Of a stretch of DNA of 64,000 bases, positions 24,601 through 37,247 are shown in pieces; positions within the stretch are counted from its first letter, which is position 1; each line of letters begins with the position of its first letter. The stretch is from NCBI GenBank assembly GCA_006969385.1, contig CP030884.1:4892249-4956248 (forward strand), given 5' to 3'. The notes below the pieces were generated by a model. It searched no databases and was not told the DNA's origin. It saw nothing but the letters and a program-made list of their open reading frames with translations. The stretch comes from Planctomycetaceae bacterium (GTDB taxonomy: Bacteria > Planctomycetota > Phycisphaerae > UBA1845 > UTPLA1). The translations under genes and the position numbers were made by a program.

Positions 24601-26153
24601 TTCTTGATGCTCTTATGGTGATCGCAGGTCAGGTAGAAGATACCCATCACGATATCCTGCGACGGCGACATAATCGGCGCGCCGCTGGCCGGGCTGAAAA
24701 TGTTGTTGGTGGACAACATCAGCACGTGCGCTTCAGTTTGCGCCTCGATTGAAAGCGGCAAGTGCACGGCCATCTGGTCGCCATCGAAGTCGGCGTTAAA
24801 GCCGCGGCAAACCAGCGGGTGAATCTTGATCGCGTTACCTTCGACCAACACCGGCTCAAAGGCCTGAATACCCATACGGTGCAACGTCGGCGCGCGGTTG
24901 AGCATGACCGGATGTTGATGAATCACCTCTTCGAGGATGTCCCAAATTTCCTGGTCGCGCCGTTCGAGCATCTTCTTGGCGGACTTGATCGTGTCGGCCA
25001 GCCCGCGCTCTTTGAGCTTGCGAATGATGAACGGTTGATACAACTCGAGCGCGATGCGCTTGGGCAGACCGCACTGATTCAGCTTCAGGTCGGGACCGAT
25101 GACGATCACGCTTCGCGCGGAATAGTCCACGCGCTTACCGAGCAGGTTTTCGCGGAAGCGGCCCTGCTTACCTTTAATCATGTCGGTCATCGACTTGAGC
25201 GGGCGATTGCTGGAGCCAAGTACTGGACGCCGGCAACGACCGTTATCGAAGAGCGCGTCGACGGCCTGCTGCAGCATGCGCTTTTCGTTGCGAATAATGA
25301 CTTCGGGCGCGTTCAGGTCGATCAGCTTCTTCAAGCGGTTATTACGGTTGATGATGCGGCGGTAAAGATCGTTCAGGTCGCTGGTGGCAAAGTTGCCGCT
25401 TTCCAACAAAACCAGAGGACGCAAGTCCGGCGGAATAACGGGAATAACGTCCATGACCAGCCACGTCGGATCGTTGCTGCTGTTGCGCAGGCTTTCGACG
25501 ATCTTCAAACGTTTGGATAGGTCTTTGATCTTTTGCTTGCTGTTGGTGTTACCGATCGCTTCGCGCAGTTCGACGCTCAAACTGGCCAAGTCGATCTTCT
25601 GCAGCAGCTTCTTGATCGCTTCGGCACCGATGCCGACTTCGAAATTGCTGCCATACTTCTCCAGCGCTTCGCGATGGCGTTCTTCCGACAGAATTTCGCG
25701 TTCTTTCAGTGGCGTATCGCCGGGATCGACGACGACGCTATCCTGAAAGTAGATCACCTTTTCCAAGTCGCCGGTCTTCATATCGAGCAGCGCGCCCAAG
25801 CGTGACGGCATCGCTTTGAAGAACCAGATGTGCACGATGGGGGCGGCCAGATTGATGTGGCCCATGCGCTTGCGACGCACGCGGCTGTGCGTGACCTTCA
25901 CGCCACAGCGATCGCAGATCATGCCCTTGTGCTTGGTGCCTTTGTACTTACCGCAGAAGCATTCCCAGTCGCGCTCCGGACCGAAGATGCGCTCGCAAAA
26001 CAAGCCATCTTTCTCAGCGCGGTACGTACGGTAATTGATCGTCTCCGGCTTGCGGACTTCACCGTAAGACCACGAGCGAATGTCGTTGGGCGATGCCAGA
26101 GAAATCTTGACCGAGCCGTAGTCGTTGATTCGGTCGTAGATGTTTTCGATCAT
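21681..26153 (-). CDS. rpoC: RNA polymerase subunit beta'
   Basis: 1490 residues, full length. N-terminal zinc-binding cysteines (ECFCGKYKGTKHKGMICDRC), clamp and rudder region, catalytic NADFDGDQMAVHLPLS with the three Mg-binding aspartates, bridge and trigger-loop region (GARGSVDQIRQLAGMRALMAKPSG), second zinc site (CEAPVGICARCYGMDMSSG) and FHTGGVA are all present. The last ~55 residues are a low-complexity Pro/Glu/Ser-rich tail beyond the usual end. ATG 26153 is preceded by GAAAGGAAGGATCTG. An acetyltransferase-like gene separates it from rpoB. Confidence 0.98.
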   Translation of the reverse strand: MIENIYDRINDYGSVKISLASPNDIRSWSYGEVRKPETINYRTYRAEKDGLFCERIFGPERDWECFCGKYKGTKHKGMICDRCGVKVTHSRVRRKRMGHINLAAPIVHIWFFKAMPSRLGALLDMKTGDLEKVIYFQDSVVVDPGDTPLKEREILSEERHREALEKYGSNFEVGIGAEAIKKLLQKIDLASLSVELREAIGNTNSKQKIKDLSKRLKIVESLRNSSNDPTWLVMDVIPVIPPDLRPLVLLESGNFATSDLNDLYRRIINRNNRLKKLIDLNAPEVIIRNEKRMLQQAVDALFDNGRCRRPVLGSSNRPLKSMTDMIKGKQGRFRENLLGKRVDYSARSVIVIGPDLKLNQCGLPKRIALELYQPFIIRKLKERGLADTIKSAKKMLERRDQEIWDILEEVIHQHPVMLNRAPTLHRMGIQAFEPVLVEGNAIKIHPLVCRGFNADFDGDQMAVHLPLSIEAQTEAHVLMLSTNNIFSPASGAPIMSPSQDIVMGIFYLTCDHHKSIKKPKATRCFYSESEAIMAYDTGKLGIHEPIKVRIARNAVVEGQKKLPRDLEGKRIIETTVGRVIFNDILHPKMPFFNYPLSSKGSARVIADTYELLGRRETIDLLDRIKEIGFQWSTIAGLSFGLTDMRIPERKKLIIEAAQKRVDRIVKAYQHGQITDLERYNALIDIWVHVREQVTEAMLTEFKNDYRDPERRYASPSDEGAWKYLNPIYLMSDSGARGSVDQIRQLAGMRALMAKPSGEIIETPIKANFREGLSVLEYFSSTHGARKGLADTALKTADSGYLTRKLADVSQNLIVSDIDCGTIKGVQKGAQYKGEEVDIPLADSIVGRSARDTIKHPVTGEVVVKENDIITTEIARKIESSPADGGLGLDRIRVRSPLTCEAPVGICARCYGMDMSSGQLVERGMAVGIIAAQSIGEPGTQLTMRTFHTGGVATTSAIDSDIKCVNAGKAVFHNITAVDYKDPESGDDVLRVLKRNGEIAIESEDGRELERHKIPYGASIIIRDGDKLERRAVMCIWDPHLTPILAEKPGIIRFQDIVEGETVRIDSESKETEKFIVVEHRGDKNPQIIIEDKEGKIIEYHYLPAKARIEVKEGDAIKAGALLARRPRELSGTQDITGGLPRVTELFEARKPKEPAVMAEISGTVEIRSDKRRGKMTITIHPDSKDLEPRDHHVPQDKHLLVHANDKVEAGDPLCDGPLVPHDILAIKGEDALHIYLINEVQSVYRSQNVGINDKHIEVILSQMLRKVKVETPGDSEMLPGEVADRFKFQAMNMALAKSVKISDPGDSDFREGQIVLKEELNAVNEKLDDDGKAPARGRKPKPATAATQLLGITKAALQSESFISAASFQETTKVLTEAALGSAIDTLNGLKENVILGHLIPAGTAFKPFFEMQVDHLGEPIEEEIREVTMPGGPEMDRIVAPGAGASGDLPQSVIREASAALDSGTPIGPAPQDEAAKRSSSEVEADSQD

Positions 26154-26248
26154 CAGATCCTTCCTTTCAGATCATGAGCGACGGGCGGTTGGGCCAGTCG
26201 AAAAGCAGCGTGCCATGCGACGAGTCGTGGCGGCTGCGCAAGGTTCAG

Positions 26249-26713
26249 CTATTTTGCCGGGCAGAGCGACATCGGAACAATGCCGCGCGCCTTCTCAAAT
26301 CCCAGTTCCTGGCAGAAATCCACTTCGGTGCCGTAGGCGGCGGCGTCGATGCGTTCGCACCCCATTTCGGAGAGCGCCGCAATCACGCGCGTCGCCATTT
26401 CGCGGGCAATGCCGTACTGATCGTGTTCGATCCGACCATCGACCTGCGTGACGGCGGCCGGGCCCTGAAAACTCGGGCACAACTTGCACTCGGTCAGGTA
26501 ACCGCGCAGGCCATCGGCGATTCCGCGGGCGATGCCGATCAGGCGCTCGCCTTTGTCACCATCGCGGGCCGTAACGAAACAGACCGAGTTATCCACCGCG
26601 CGCGAGAGCTTATCGACCGACTGTGGCAAGACCGCCCCGACACTTTCGTAGAAGGCGCGCAGTTCTTCGAGGTCGATTTTCTTTACGACGTCGTAATGCA
26701 CGTTGTCGGGCAT
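26249..26713 (-). CDS. GNAT-like acetyltransferase gene between rpoB and rpoC
   Basis: ATG 26713 is chosen because GGTGGAG lies 7-12 bases upstream; an alternative start at 26761 would add 16 residues. The 154-residue product reads as a compact GNAT fold: an N-terminal helix (LEELRAFYESVGAVLP), beta strands around CFVTARDGDKGERLIGIARGIADG, and an acetyl-CoA-site-like QYGIAREMATRVIAALSEMG. AAYGTEVDFCQELGFE follows, matching the usual final FYxxxGF motif. Cys residues in LTECKLCPSF and at the end are unusual. Its substrate cannot be read from the sequence. The position inside the rpoB-rpoC unit, 50 bases after rpoB, implies expression with RNA polymerase. Confidence 0.6.
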   Translation of the reverse strand: MPDNVHYDVVKKIDLEELRAFYESVGAVLPQSVDKLSRAVDNSVCFVTARDGDKGERLIGIARGIADGLRGYLTECKLCPSFQGPAAVTQVDGRIEHDQYGIAREMATRVIAALSEMGCERIDAAAYGTEVDFCQELGFEKARGIVPMSLCPAK

Positions 26714-26763
26714 CGGTTTCACTCCACCGGCGATCGGTTTACCCACGCGGACGGGCCGCACGA

Positions 26764-31233
<4,470 letters not shown>

Positions 31234-31506
31234 CTGAGTCCTTTCACGAAAACAAAACGCGGACGTCTCGGCGAACGACAGGCGCGCAAAAATCACGCCT
31301 ACCGCCGATGGACCGTCGCGTTAGCAGAGAGTACTTGTTGGATTCGCCGCAAAAGCGAGAAAGCCACGCACTCGAATAATCACCAGAGAAATTAAGAGGG
31401 TTTCGCCAAATTAAAGGGACAAAACGTTTGAGCAAGCCGCCATCTTGCGGGCCGGACGTCCCACCGCTACCGACCGATTTCGCTAACTTCTCAAATCAAG
31501 CCCCAC

Positions 31507-31536
31507 AGTATAACGGGAAGAACCAGCTTAACGCAA
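31507..31536 (-). promoter_or_regulatory. Candidate promoter for rpoB
   Basis: On the minus strand TTGCGT (31536-31531) and TATACT (31512-31507) are separated by 18 bases, about 270 bases before the rpoB start. The interval 31234-31506 would be a long 5' leader; I see no clear attenuator or L10-type site in it and no gene in 31234-31636. Confidence 0.4.
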
Positions 31537-31636
31537 GTTCCGTCGCTGAAAATATTTAAGGCAACCTGTCAGCCTCTCGGCGACCGGCCGATTCACGACG
31601 ATTCACAACGATTCCGTCCTACCGATCTCCGCCGCA

Positions 31637-32722
31637 CTACTCCGGTCGGTTGAGCGGGAGCCGAATCGTAACTTTCGTGCCCTCCCCGACTTGTGACGAA
31701 ATCCGAATGGTGCCGCCCATTTCGGCGACATAGCCGTGCACCGCCGCCAGCCCCAGCCCAATGTTGCTCTCACCACCGCCGTGTAACTCGCCCTTGGTCG
31801 TAAAAAACGGCTCAAAGATGCGCTCCAGCGTTTCCGGCGGCATGCCGCAGCCGTTGTCGGCAATCAGGATTTCTGCTTGCTCTTCCAGCGCCGTCAACTG
31901 CACCGTCAGCACGCCGCCGACGCCTAGCGCGTCTATTGCATTTTGGGCGATGCTTTCCAGTACGCGGGCCAACCGTTGCGACTCGAAGCGCGCCCCCTCG
32001 ATGTTGTCGATCTTGGCATCAACCGAGACGCCAGCCCCCCGGGCTCGCGCTTCGATTTTGCGCAAGAAGCCATCGAGGATTTGATTTAACGGTGCCCATT
32101 CGGTTTTTTCATTTTCGGATTCGGCAAAGACGGCGAGTTGATTCGTGATACGCGTGGCACGGGAAATGGCTTGGGCCAGCAGCCGCAATGTGCGCCGCAA
32201 CTCGCGCGGGCTGTCGCTGGTCAATACATAATCGATACTCGTCAGCATGCCGCCCAGAATATTATTGAAATGATGGGCAACGCCCGCGGCCATGCGACCC
32301 AGCGCCGCAATGCGGCGGCTATCGGCCAATTCGCGCGACATACGTTTGCGCTCGGAGATATCGCGCATGCTGGCCGAAATCGCCTTGCAGTTGCCGTCGT
32401 CATCGAGCACGGGCGAGAAAATCACGACCATCGTCATGATGGAGCCGTTGTCCTGCGGATACTTGGCTTCCATTTCGCGCATCGAGCCGGTTTCAAGCAC
32501 CTGTCCGATCAGCTCGCGCGCCTTGCGGCGGCTGGCCTCCGGCAGCAATTCCACAAAATCGACGTGACCGTCGGCGAAGCCTTCGAGTGCTGGATAGGCC
32601 GTCAGTGCTTCAGAATTGGCGAACAACACGCGGCTATCCGCATCAAAAGCGATGCAGATAAACCCCAAACGCTCGACGAGATGCTGAAAAAAATGTGCGT
32701 CGGTCCGAGTGGACATCACCAT
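31637..32722 (-). CDS. PAS-domain sensor histidine kinase (cytoplasmic)
   Basis: 361 residues without transmembrane segments. A PAS domain (~10-125; FICIAFDADSRVLFANSEAL, MRDISERKR) leads to a dimerisation helix with the phospho-acceptor in GRMAAGVAHHFNNIL (His150). The ATP-binding domain has an N box (LESIAQNAIDAL), G1 DNGCGMP, F box FEPFFTTK and G2 IGLGLAAVHGYVAEMGG. The HHFNN H-box is of the NtrB-like subgroup. No response-regulator gene is adjacent, so its partner is elsewhere. It probably senses a soluble signal through the PAS domain. ATG two codons later (32716) is an alternative start. Confidence 0.93.
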   Translation of the reverse strand: MVMSTRTDAHFFQHLVERLGFICIAFDADSRVLFANSEALTAYPALEGFADGHVDFVELLPEASRRKARELIGQVLETGSMREMEAKYPQDNGSIMTMVVIFSPVLDDDGNCKAISASMRDISERKRMSRELADSRRIAALGRMAAGVAHHFNNILGGMLTSIDYVLTSDSPRELRRTLRLLAQAISRATRITNQLAVFAESENEKTEWAPLNQILDGFLRKIEARARGAGVSVDAKIDNIEGARFESQRLARVLESIAQNAIDALGVGGVLTVQLTALEEQAEILIADNGCGMPPETLERIFEPFFTTKGELHGGGESNIGLGLAAVHGYVAEMGGTIRISSQVGEGTKVTIRLPLNRPE

Positions 32723-32832
32723 ATCTTTACCAATGAACGGCGACCTTGATTAATCGAGGCTTATCATACGCCACCCGCGCGATCATCCCAAGGCGAACGC
32801 CCGGCATTCAAAAAACACGCCTTGCAACAGGA

Positions 32833-34074
32833 CTACGCGGGTGGATCGAACCCCTCCTGTTCGTCTGCCGGCGGCAAATCGAGACGGTCATCCTCAGCGG
32901 GCTCGTCCGGTTCAGGCTCGCGCGGTCGAAACGCCCCGGCCGGGTCGAAACCGTCGTCTTCTGCGTTATCGCTGACGGGTTCGTCATCGGTCGCGGCGTC
33001 GGTCGCCTCTTCCGCTGCCGCGTCTTCGACCCCGCGTTCGCTCAGATCGCGGCGCGGCTGCTGCGCCGGGCCGCCGATTGGCACGGCCCGCACAATCGGA
33101 CGAATGATGAATATGTTCTCGCGTTGCGCACCTTCACCCGCTTTGCCATCACCCTCCAGGAAAAACGCCCGCGCCAACAACGGGCGATCCTGAACCGCGC
33201 TCGTCGGACCGACCATCAGAAACCCTCCATTGGGAATCTCAACGCCGAACGCCAAGCCGTCAAAATCGTGTCGGCGCTTCTCCGGCGCAAGGACCGGCGT
33301 TTGCCCTTCTTCCAACACCCAAGTCGACGGTCCGTCGGGCTCTTCCAACTGAGGCATTAACTCCAACCACGTGTTACGAAGATTGGTCGACCGAAATTGT
33401 GTTCGCAATCGGAATCGCGGCAACGGCGATTTGAACTCCACGCCGCGCAGCGTGCCCGACGCGTCGTATTGAAACCAACTGAACGTACCCTTTCGCCGTG
33501 CCAATTCGATATCGAGCAAGCGCGCCGAGTTGGGTATCACGCGATCGGAAATAACTTCGCGCCCGTCGATTCCGTCGACGTAGTCGACGAGCAACTCACG
33601 ATCGCTCTTGCGCCCGATTGCGACCAGAAACCCATTCGCCTTGAGTCGAAGGTTACGATTGACGTTGGGCAAGACGCCGCTGGCAATCTCCCAAATCGCC
33701 GAGTTTTCATCGAACGAACCCGGCGGTCCCGAGATGCGAAAGACTTCGAACTCGAGTACCAACTTTTCCGGCTGACTGGCAAAGATGCCGATGTTGCGCT
33801 CGTCGTCGTACGCGTCATTCCCGTCGGCCCAATCGGGATCGTCTGAACGCCGCGAATCGCCATCGCCTTCACCATCAAGGGCCGGCGGCGTCGCGCGGCC
33901 GGTGCTGTCGATGGGGTCTTGCTCTGTCGTCGTTGCCGTTGAACCGATGCAAGCAAACTGGCCTACGGCGAGCAGCACAACGACACAGTGGATGCAAATA
34001 CGCAATCGCGCTGCAATCGTCGTTAGTGTTTTGTTTAACAGATTGGGACCAATCTTCGTTAGGGCAGGATTCAT
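32833..34074 (-). CDS. Exported acidic protein of unknown function
   Basis: 413 residues. The N-terminus has a long basic n-region and a hydrophobic core ending LLAVGQFAC (Cys42), which could be a lipoprotein site although the -3 residue is poor. A Ser/Thr/Asp-rich linker follows. A beta-rich middle domain (~100-330; EVFRISGPPGSFDENSAIWEIA, RLRTQFRSTNLRNTWLEL, FGVEIPNGGFLMVGP) resembles planctomycete proteins that report on pseudopilin or secretin assemblies only in general style; I cannot name a family. The last ~70 residues are almost entirely Asp, Glu, Pro and Ala. Neighbours give no hint of pathway. Confidence 0.7.
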   Translation of the reverse strand: MNPALTKIGPNLLNKTLTTIAARLRICIHCVVVLLAVGQFACIGSTATTTEQDPIDSTGRATPPALDGEGDGDSRRSDDPDWADGNDAYDDERNIGIFASQPEKLVLEFEVFRISGPPGSFDENSAIWEIASGVLPNVNRNLRLKANGFLVAIGRKSDRELLVDYVDGIDGREVISDRVIPNSARLLDIELARRKGTFSWFQYDASGTLRGVEFKSPLPRFRLRTQFRSTNLRNTWLELMPQLEEPDGPSTWVLEEGQTPVLAPEKRRHDFDGLAFGVEIPNGGFLMVGPTSAVQDRPLLARAFFLEGDGKAGEGAQRENIFIIRPIVRAVPIGGPAQQPRRDLSERGVEDAAAEEATDAATDDEPVSDNAEDDGFDPAGAFRPREPEPDEPAEDDRLDLPPADEQEGFDPPA

Positions 34075-34166
34075 AGGCGCTCACGATTCGGAAAGCGAAG
34101 CGGCGGCGAACAGCATGTTTCGCATCGACGACATTGAATCTTTCAATGGTTTTCCCGCCAAGTCAA

Positions 34167-35297
34167 TCAGCCCTTATGCCCTTCCTTTGCAATCCGAATC
34201 AACGTCTCGCACCCGCGGCGAATCTTCGCTTCGGTCGTCGCATAACTAATGCGGAAGTGCGTATCGACGCTCGAGAAAATGCCGCCGGGGATGACCAACA
34301 CGCCATCCTGCGCCACGCGCTCACAGAACGTCGTGCCATTCGGAAAAGACGCCGGTGCCTTCGGAAACACATAAAACCCGCCCGTCGGCCGCTCGAATTC
34401 AAAGTGCGGTGCCAACAGATCGCAAATCAAGTTGCGTTTCTCGCGATATGTATCGCGATAGGAACTCACGTCGGTCTCCAGCGCCGTGAGCGTCGCAAAC
34501 TGTGCCATCGACGGGGCGCAGACAAACGTGTACTGCTGCATCTTGGTCATTTCGCCGATCAGCTTGGTCGGCCCCGCCGCGAAGCCCATACGCCAGCCCG
34601 TCATGCCATACGTCTTGCCAAACCCGCGCAGTAGCAACGTGTTTTCTGGCGCATCGGCCAACGGGCACGGGTTATCACCGTCATAACATAGACGATCGTA
34701 TATTTCGTCAGAGATGAGTACGATGTCGTTCTCGACCGCCAGTTCGGCGGCAGCCTTGACCTCCGGGGCTGTCATCATGCGCCCCGTCGGATTACTGGGC
34801 GAGTTGATCAAAATCGCTTTGGTCTTGTCGGTGATGACCTTAGCAACCTGATCCTTATCAAAACGAAAATCAGGATAGGAGTTGACCAGTACCGGTCGCC
34901 CCCCCGCCATATTGACGAGGTGACCATACGAAACGAAATGTGGATCTAGGAAAACAACTTCGTCGCCCGGCTCGACCAGCGCCATCATCGCCAACGTTAA
35001 CCCACCCGACACGCCGCAGGTCACGAGTATGTCCGTCCTAACGCCATGATCGCGCTCGACCGTCGCTGCTAACTTTTCGCGCAATACCGGAACGCCGGCG
35101 CTGGGCGTGTAGCGATTGTTGCCGTCGTCGATGGCCTTTATCGCTGCCGCACGCACGGGTTCCGGCGCGTCGTAATCGGGTTGTCCGATCGACAGATCGC
35201 ACGGGTTTTCCATACCGGCGGCCATCTCGAAGAATTTGCGAATGCCGGAGAACTCAATCTTACGCGTGCGTTCGGTGAGTAGTCGTTCAATATTCAT
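34167..35297 (-). CDS. PLP-dependent aminotransferase (aspartate aminotransferase fold, class I)
   Basis: 376 residues. Family landmarks in order: MENPCDLSIGQPDYDAPEPV, NNRYTPSAGVPVLREKLA, LVTCGVSGGLTLAMMAL, the ILINSPSNPTGRMM strand, LISDEIYDRLCYDG and the PLP-lysine motif LLRGFGKTYGMTGWRMGFAAGP. The C-terminal Arg in FRISYATTEAKIRRG binds the substrate carboxylate. The lysine motif has Gly where Ser is usual (GFGKTYGMTGW). The enzyme transfers amino groups between an amino acid and 2-oxoglutarate or pyruvate; the exact amino acid cannot be told from the sequence. It appears to be a single-gene unit, preceded by long inverted repeats. Confidence 0.9.
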   Translation of the reverse strand: MNIERLLTERTRKIEFSGIRKFFEMAAGMENPCDLSIGQPDYDAPEPVRAAAIKAIDDGNNRYTPSAGVPVLREKLAATVERDHGVRTDILVTCGVSGGLTLAMMALVEPGDEVVFLDPHFVSYGHLVNMAGGRPVLVNSYPDFRFDKDQVAKVITDKTKAILINSPSNPTGRMMTAPEVKAAAELAVENDIVLISDEIYDRLCYDGDNPCPLADAPENTLLLRGFGKTYGMTGWRMGFAAGPTKLIGEMTKMQQYTFVCAPSMAQFATLTALETDVSSYRDTYREKRNLICDLLAPHFEFERPTGGFYVFPKAPASFPNGTTFCERVAQDGVLVIPGGIFSSVDTHFRISYATTEAKIRRGCETLIRIAKEGHKG

Positions 35298-35309
35298 GGG
35301 CGTCGTTGC

Positions 35310-35374
35310 TCCGCCGGGGTTGCTAGCTTGCGAATCGCAATCAATCTGCGTGCAAGCCTAGCAACCCCGGCGGA
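35310..35374. repeat. Long inverted repeat upstream of the aminotransferase
   Basis: The left arm (35310-35331, TCCGCCGGGGTTGCTAG-CTTGC) pairs with the right arm (35352-35374) with one bulged base over about 22 bp, around a 20-base loop. It lies 13 bases before the aminotransferase start on the minus strand. The arms contain GGGTTGC and CTAGC, as does the hairpin at 35450-35482, which suggests a repeated REP-like element. Confidence 0.65.
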
Positions 35375-35449
35375 TTCGGCAACTCCGACGGTGGTGCCTA
35401 GCTTTGGAACAATTCCTTCAGAGTTGAAAAGTCACGAGCAAAAGAAAAT

Positions 35450-35482
35450 CCAAGGGTAGCCGCTAGCGCGGCAACCCTGGGC
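35450..35482. repeat. Second REP-like inverted repeat in the same gap
   Basis: CCAAGGGTAGCCGC and GCGGCAACCCTGGG pair with two mismatches around TAGC. Together with 35310-35374 it fills most of the structure in the gap 35298-35611. No gene or clear promoter is seen there. Confidence 0.55.
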
Positions 35483-35611
35483 TAATGAAGTACCGCCATT
35501 GGCATAAAGGCCGATCGAGCCGAACGCTGAAAGATTTGTATAGTCGAAACTGCCTCGACGCTTTGTTCTCACGGCTTATTACTTTTCAATCTCATCCCCA
35601 ATCACGGTTGA

Positions 35612-37138
35612 CTAAATCGCTCGACTTCGCTTTCGCCGCCTCGCACGGCACCAGCCCAACAACATGAACGGCATTATCGCCGGCATGCCGCCGCCACAGC
35701 ACTCTTCGGTTGTGGGCATTTCCTGGCCAATCGGACCATCCTCATCATCATTATTCCCACCGTCGCCTTCACCCGGCTCTTCGTTGCAATCCGGCGTGCC
35801 GTTGTTATTGGCATCGGTATCGGCATTGCCGCAGCCGCATGCGCCTGGCGCAGCCTTGTTCGCATCGTCCGGACATTCATCGCAACCATCGGGAACACCG
35901 TCACCATCGGCATCGATTGCATCGTCACTATCGGCACAGGCATCGTCGCTGTCGCAAACACCGTCACCATCCGAGTCATCGTTGGCGTCAAACGGACACG
36001 CGTCTTCATGGTCGGGAACGCCGTCTTCGTCGGTATCCGGGTCGGCACGAAAAATGCCGCGTCGACCGTCGGCCAGTTCGGCCCAAAAGGCGATTTGCCC
36101 GATGCTATTAATCATGCCCACTCCGCGATCGGTGCTGCTAGATGTGAGATCTGCAACCGTTGAGCCATCCAGCGGGTCACCATCTTCGATGACCTTGTCC
36201 GCTTCTGTATCGCCCCCGGTATAAATCCCGCCGCTGAAATTATCGAGGTCGGCACTGAACACGATGGTGCCGGCGTCGTTTATACCACCAATCACGCGAA
36301 ACGTGCCGAACGGCCCCGCTGAATCGGCGATCGGCGTGACCGAACCACTTGATAAAACGAAAATTCCCGTCGGGATATCCATCGTGCCACCGCGAAACAC
36401 AATCGCGCCCGCATTATTAATCCCAGTAAACCCAAACAAGCTTGTAAATCCGTTTTCCTCACCAAGTAGTTTGGTCGTTGAAGATCCATTGCTCGTATAA
36501 AGTCCTAACTCACCGTTGTTCAATTGGCCGCCAAACGAGACAACGCCCTGCGCGTTCATCGCGGGCGAACTAAAGCTTGCAAAATCCGTATCGCCCGCGC
36601 TTCCACTATCGACGATCGTCGTCAGGGCGCCATTCTCGATGGTGTAAAGTCCAAGGACACCGGTGTTGTCGCGCGTTGCCATAAAACTGACCGTACCTGC
36701 ATTATTAATGCTTGTGTAACCGGTGATGAAATTATCAAAGAGACTGGTGTCATCGATTACCGTCGTCGTTGCTCCACCCGAACCGGTGAAAATCCCCTCG
36801 GTGCCGTTGTCGCGTGTTGCCCTGAACGAGACAGTTCCTTCATCATTGATCGACAGCCCGATGACCGAATCGAAATCCGTGAAATTTGTATTCACGATCG
36901 TGGTCAACGCCCCGCCGGCGCCGACGAACAATCCGCGCTCGCCATTTGCGAGAAACGCGACGAATGCAACCTCACCCGATTCGTTGATAACGCCGGGCAA
37001 CCCGATTGGAAAGCCCTCGATTAAAGGCGCGTTTTCATCCGCGATTTTAATGAAGGAGTATTCGATCGCGTTGGCATCTTTAACGACGGTCAACAGACAG
37101 GTCGTCACAACTAATTGCATGAGCCAATGAGTATGCAT
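35612..37138 (-). CDS. Surface protein with NxxGxxAF-type tandem repeats, calcium repeats and C-terminal tail
   Basis: 508 residues. The signal peptide ends at DANA (~25). About eight tandem repeats built on INNAGTVSFMATRDN / INDEGTVSFRATRDNGTEGIFTG form a probable beta-propeller (~45-360); this NxxGxxxF pattern is known from planctomycete and myxobacterial exported proteins. Next come thrombospondin type 3-like calcium repeats (DTDEDGVPDHEDACP, DSDGDGVCDSDDACA, DADGDGVPDGCDECP). The end is TTEECCGGGMPAIMPFMLLG followed by an Arg/Lys cluster. That tail is nearly identical to the next gene's, in DNA as well as protein. It is probably surface-exposed and anchored or processed through the tail. 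Function unknown. Confidence 0.85.
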   Translation of the reverse strand: MHTHWLMQLVVTTCLLTVVKDANAIEYSFIKIADENAPLIEGFPIGLPGVINESGEVAFVAFLANGERGLFVGAGGALTTIVNTNFTDFDSVIGLSINDEGTVSFRATRDNGTEGIFTGSGGATTTVIDDTSLFDNFITGYTSINNAGTVSFMATRDNTGVLGLYTIENGALTTIVDSGSAGDTDFASFSSPAMNAQGVVSFGGQLNNGELGLYTSNGSSTTKLLGEENGFTSLFGFTGINNAGAIVFRGGTMDIPTGIFVLSSGSVTPIADSAGPFGTFRVIGGINDAGTIVFSADLDNFSGGIYTGGDTEADKVIEDGDPLDGSTVADLTSSSTDRGVGMINSIGQIAFWAELADGRRGIFRADPDTDEDGVPDHEDACPFDANDDSDGDGVCDSDDACADSDDAIDADGDGVPDGCDECPDDANKAAPGACGCGNADTDANNNGTPDCNEEPGEGDGGNNDDEDGPIGQEMPTTEECCGGGMPAIMPFMLLGWCRARRRKRSRAI

Positions 37139-37201
37139 AAATCAACTCCTTCGTAAAATCGATCGAGCGCGGATTGATTATTCCGACACAACCACAAAAA
37201 T

Positions 37202-37236
37202 CAAAAAACGGAGGCCCATTTTGTGACGGGGCCTCA
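37202..37236 (-). terminator. Terminator after the FG-GAP surface protein gene
   Basis: On the minus strand GAGGCCC and GGGCCTC form the stem and CGTTTTTTG follows; it lies 12 bases after the stop codon at 37248. Confidence 0.75.
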
Positions 37237-37247
37237 AAAGCTCGATC

